From: CAZVEV01 sp964625865
Lineage (GTDB): Bacteria; Planctomycetota; Phycisphaerae; SM23-33
NCBI GenBank assembly: GCA_964625865.1
Contig: CAZVEV010000168.1
Span: 1-12,981, forward strand
Length of the DNA stretch: 12,981 bases
Direction: 5' to 3'
Shown: positions 11,347-12,981 of the stretch, piece after piece
How positions within the stretch are numbered: the first letter of the stretch is position 1
Layout of the letters: each line of letters starts with the position of its first letter
The notes under the pieces: model-generated
The model's database searches: none
The model's input: the letters and a program-made list of their open reading frames with translations, nothing else
Told to the model about the DNA's origin: nothing
Program-made: the position numbers and the translations under genes

Positions 11347-12576
11347 TTACGCCTTGGCGGGGATGATCGCGCCGTGCTTGCGGAGGAGGCGGTGGATCTC
11401 GTCCAGGGGCACCTTCAGCGGCGTGGTCTTGCGTTGGGACGCCAGGGCGGCGGTGGCGCCGGCGGCCTGGCCCATCGCCATGCATGGGGCCTGGACGCGA
11501 AGCCCTGAGTTGGCCAGGCGGTCGGAGCTGACACATCGCCCGGCGACGATGATGTTGCGGCTGTCCTTCGGGATCAGCGCCCGCAGGGGGACTGTCGGCA
11601 CCGTGCCTCGCTTGAGCGGCTTGGGGCGCACGCCGGTACGCGTGTGCAGGTCGACGGGATAGAACGCGTTGCAGACCGCGTCGTCAAAGCGGCGCCCGGA
11701 GGTGTAGTCCTGCACCGTGATCATCGTCTCGCCGACGATGCGGTAGCTTTCGCGGAAGCCCGGCTCGGGCTGGATGTGCATCAGGCGTCTCTTGTCCTTG
11801 CGGACCTTCGCGAGGACGGATTTGCGGCCGGTCAGGCATGCGGCGGTAACGGTGCGGGAGTTCGACGAATCGGCGCCGTGAACGTAGAGCCTCTGGAGCC
11901 CGCTGCGTCCGGGGCTGTTGGGCCTGCCGAGCATGAACAGCATGGACCCGGGCTGGGTTTCCTTTTCGCGGAGTCGGGGCAAGCCGGCCAGACCGACGAC
12001 CTCCGCGCCGCCCGTGCAGTCGACGATCTGCTTGCACAGGACCCGCCGCTGCGTGCCGAAACCGGCGCAGTCGACCTGCCAGCCGTCGGCGGTCTTGGTC
12101 ACCGCCTGGGGAAACTCGTAGTAGGCAATCTGGACGCCTGCCTTCTGACACTTCTCCTCGGCGAGCAGGGCGTAGAGGAACGGATTGACCCGCACCTGGT
12201 TCTGGAAGTGACGTTTGGGCACCATCGAGAAGTCCGGGAGGCTTCCGCCGTCGAGTTCCACGCTTTCGCGGACCAGTTCCCACCCGATGCCCGCGATGAT
12301 CTGCTTGCCCCAGGCATCGAAGAGCCCCGGGAACGACACGCCGCCGGTGGTCGTCGTGCCGCCCAACTGGCTGCCCCGCTCGACCAGGACTGTCTTCGCC
12401 CCCGCCCGCGCCGCCTGGATCGCCGCAATCGTCCCGGCCGTCCCCCCGCCGACAACGAGGACGTCAGCTTCCTGCGAGAGGCGGCTCGGTACAGGGGCCG
12501 CGTGAGTCGTCAGGGGTGCGATTGCCATCGCCCCGGCCGTCGCCGAGGCCGCCTTCAGTAAACCGCGTCGCTTCAT
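11347..12576 (-). CDS. Tat-exported FAD-dependent oxidoreductase
   Basis: The 409-residue protein starts with a twin-arginine type signal (MKRRGLLKAASATAGAMAIA), so it is probably folded with FAD in the cytoplasm and then exported. The Rossmann-type FAD site is clear: VLVVGGGTAGTIAAIQAA with the glycines at 43-48, then Glu66 for the ribose and LGGTTTTGG (71-79). The C-terminal FAD-contacting block (about 338-373) reads NIIVAGRCVSSDRLANSGLR followed by MAMGQAAG. This is the pattern of the FAD_oxidored family (PF12831), which is abundant in planctomycetes and has mostly unknown substrates. The start is supported by AAAGGG (12590-12585). Its ATG also overlaps the stop codon of the vapC remnant as ATGA. 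The phosphatase gene follows on the same strand after 195 bp. Confidence 0.88.
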   Translation of the reverse strand: MKRRGLLKAASATAGAMAIAPLTTHAAPVPSRLSQEADVLVVGGGTAGTIAAIQAARAGAKTVLVERGSQLGGTTTTGGVSFPGLFDAWGKQIIAGIGWELVRESVELDGGSLPDFSMVPKRHFQNQVRVNPFLYALLAEEKCQKAGVQIAYYEFPQAVTKTADGWQVDCAGFGTQRRVLCKQIVDCTGGAEVVGLAGLPRLREKETQPGSMLFMLGRPNSPGRSGLQRLYVHGADSSNSRTVTAACLTGRKSVLAKVRKDKRRLMHIQPEPGFRESYRIVGETMITVQDYTSGRRFDDAVCNAFYPVDLHTRTGVRPKPLKRGTVPTVPLRALIPKDSRNIIVAGRCVSSDRLANSGLRVQAPCMAMGQAAGATAALASQRKTTPLKVPLDEIHRLLRKHGAIIPAKA

Positions 12577-12704
12577 ATCGAATTCCCTTTCAGGTTTTGG
12601 GGAAGTACTTCACGTTTGGCAGGTCTTTGAAATCGGATGAATCGCTTTGCGTTGGCTTCGTTGGTAAGATATCCCAGACAACCGGAAGAATCGACAACAT
12701 TCAT
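12573..12704 (-). pseudogene. Truncated vapC-type PIN toxin gene (43 codons left)
   Basis: The frame opens with ATG overlapping the antitoxin stop codon as ATGA, exactly where a VapC toxin gene is expected. It reads MNVVDSSGCLGYLTNEANAK. This matches the beginning of PIN-domain VapC proteins (typically MNVVDSSGWLEY...), including the first catalytic Asp (Asp5). After about residue 22 the resemblance is lost and the frame stops at codon 44. The remaining acidic residues and about 90-110 residues of the PIN domain are missing, so no ribonuclease can be made. The usual Trp and Glu after SSG are replaced by Cys and Gly, which suggests decay. The stop codon overlaps the start of the FAD oxidoreductase as a second ATGA. 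The VapC identity rests on the short N-terminal match plus position. Confidence 0.68.
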
Positions 12705-12907
12705 ATCCTGTCCTTGTCCCTCTTGAATTCCGTAGTGATTCCCTTAAGGAAGCCATGGAGTTCGGAGATGTCTCTCTCGGGGATCATCTCGATTCTCCCG
12801 TCATACTCTATGACCTGCATCTTCTGCCCCGGGCGAAGGTGCATGGAATCGCGAACAGGGCGGGGGATGACCACTTGGAACGTTGATGATACTGTCACAG
12901 TCTGCAT
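12701..12907 (-). CDS. AbrB/VapB-type antitoxin (orphan)
   Basis: The 68-residue protein is a SpoVT/AbrB swapped-hairpin DNA-binding domain almost from end to end (about 3-45): VTVSSTFQVVIPRPVRDSMH, then LRPGQKMQVIEYDGRIEMIP. The charged tail (46-68) is where such antitoxins usually bind and neutralise their toxin. The family binds its own promoter as a dimer or larger assembly and represses its operon. The ATG is supported by TGGAGA seven bases upstream (12920-12915). The partner toxin gene directly downstream is truncated, so this is now an orphan antitoxin, perhaps kept as a repressor. The 74 bp upstream to the window edge show no clear promoter. Confidence 0.88.
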   Translation of the reverse strand: MQTVTVSSTFQVVIPRPVRDSMHLRPGQKMQVIEYDGRIEMIPERDISELHGFLKGITTEFKRDKDRI

Positions 12908-12981
12908 CGTCGAGTCTCCATCGATAGAACTAGTGCCCGTGCGGAAAAGGCGTCTTTTTGCGGCGGGCGGGGCCGTGGGGC

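Noticed and set aside
12590..12700. Overlapping 36-codon frame on the minus strand (ATG at 12700) ending in ...DLPNVKYFPKT
   Set aside because: It looks protein-like at its end, but it overlaps the vapC remnant in another frame and has no clear ribosome binding site or recognised family. It might be the tail of a gene joined at the vapC break, which cannot be shown.

Overview
The window looks like chromosomal DNA of a GC-rich planctomycete, probably Phycisphaerae-like. The clues are a secreted LamG-like protein with a PEP-CTERM sorting tail, a secreted gingipain-type (C25) protease, an ECF sigma factor coupled to a very long Gly/Pro/Lys-rich membrane anti-sigma factor, a Tat-type FAD oxidoreductase beside a PhoD-like phosphatase, and large palindromic repeats between genes. 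The lineage is inferred from gene content alone. No complete transposase, CRISPR array, tRNA or rRNA gene was seen.

Layout: positions 1-316 hold a nested palindrome (55-193) downstream of cysS, and a possible ribosome binding site for a minus-strand gene lying off the left edge. From 317 to 4010 three minus-strand genes run ispF -> C25 protease -> cysS. ispF and the protease overlap by an ATGA. A cloverleaf-like repeat and a TATAAT promoter separate the protease from cysS. A 173-bp nested palindrome (4077-4249) lies between ispF and a plus-strand lipoprotein gene (4336-4857), which has its own good promoter. Convergent to the lipoprotein gene is an ECF sigma / anti-sigma pair (6799-7461 and 4904-6802), also joined by an ATGA. 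The 755-bp gap 7462-8216 carries no convincing gene but much regulatory-looking sequence: a 14-bp palindrome near the sigma gene, five TGTAAA hexamers (several arranged as a dyad), a sigma70-like promoter and a leader of about 210 nt with several stem-loops. It leads to the PEP-CTERM gene (8217-9701). On the minus strand follow the PhoD-like phosphatase (9712-11151), another nested palindrome (11194-11324), the FAD oxidoreductase (11347-12576), a truncated vapC and a complete AbrB-type antitoxin (12701-12907).

Most of the protein genes encode exported or envelope proteins (protease, lipoprotein, anti-sigma factor, PEP-CTERM protein, phosphatase, oxidoreductase). cysS and ispF are the housekeeping genes. 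The two least expected features are (i) four intergenic nested palindromes that differ in sequence but share one BIME-like plan, inverted copies of units that themselves contain hairpins, and (ii) a chain of ATGA overlaps, vapB -> vapC remnant -> FAD oxidoreductase, in which a decayed toxin gene has become a 43-codon leader. No new multi-gene system can be demonstrated; the repeat family and the TGTAAA/leader region are the best candidates for undescribed biology.
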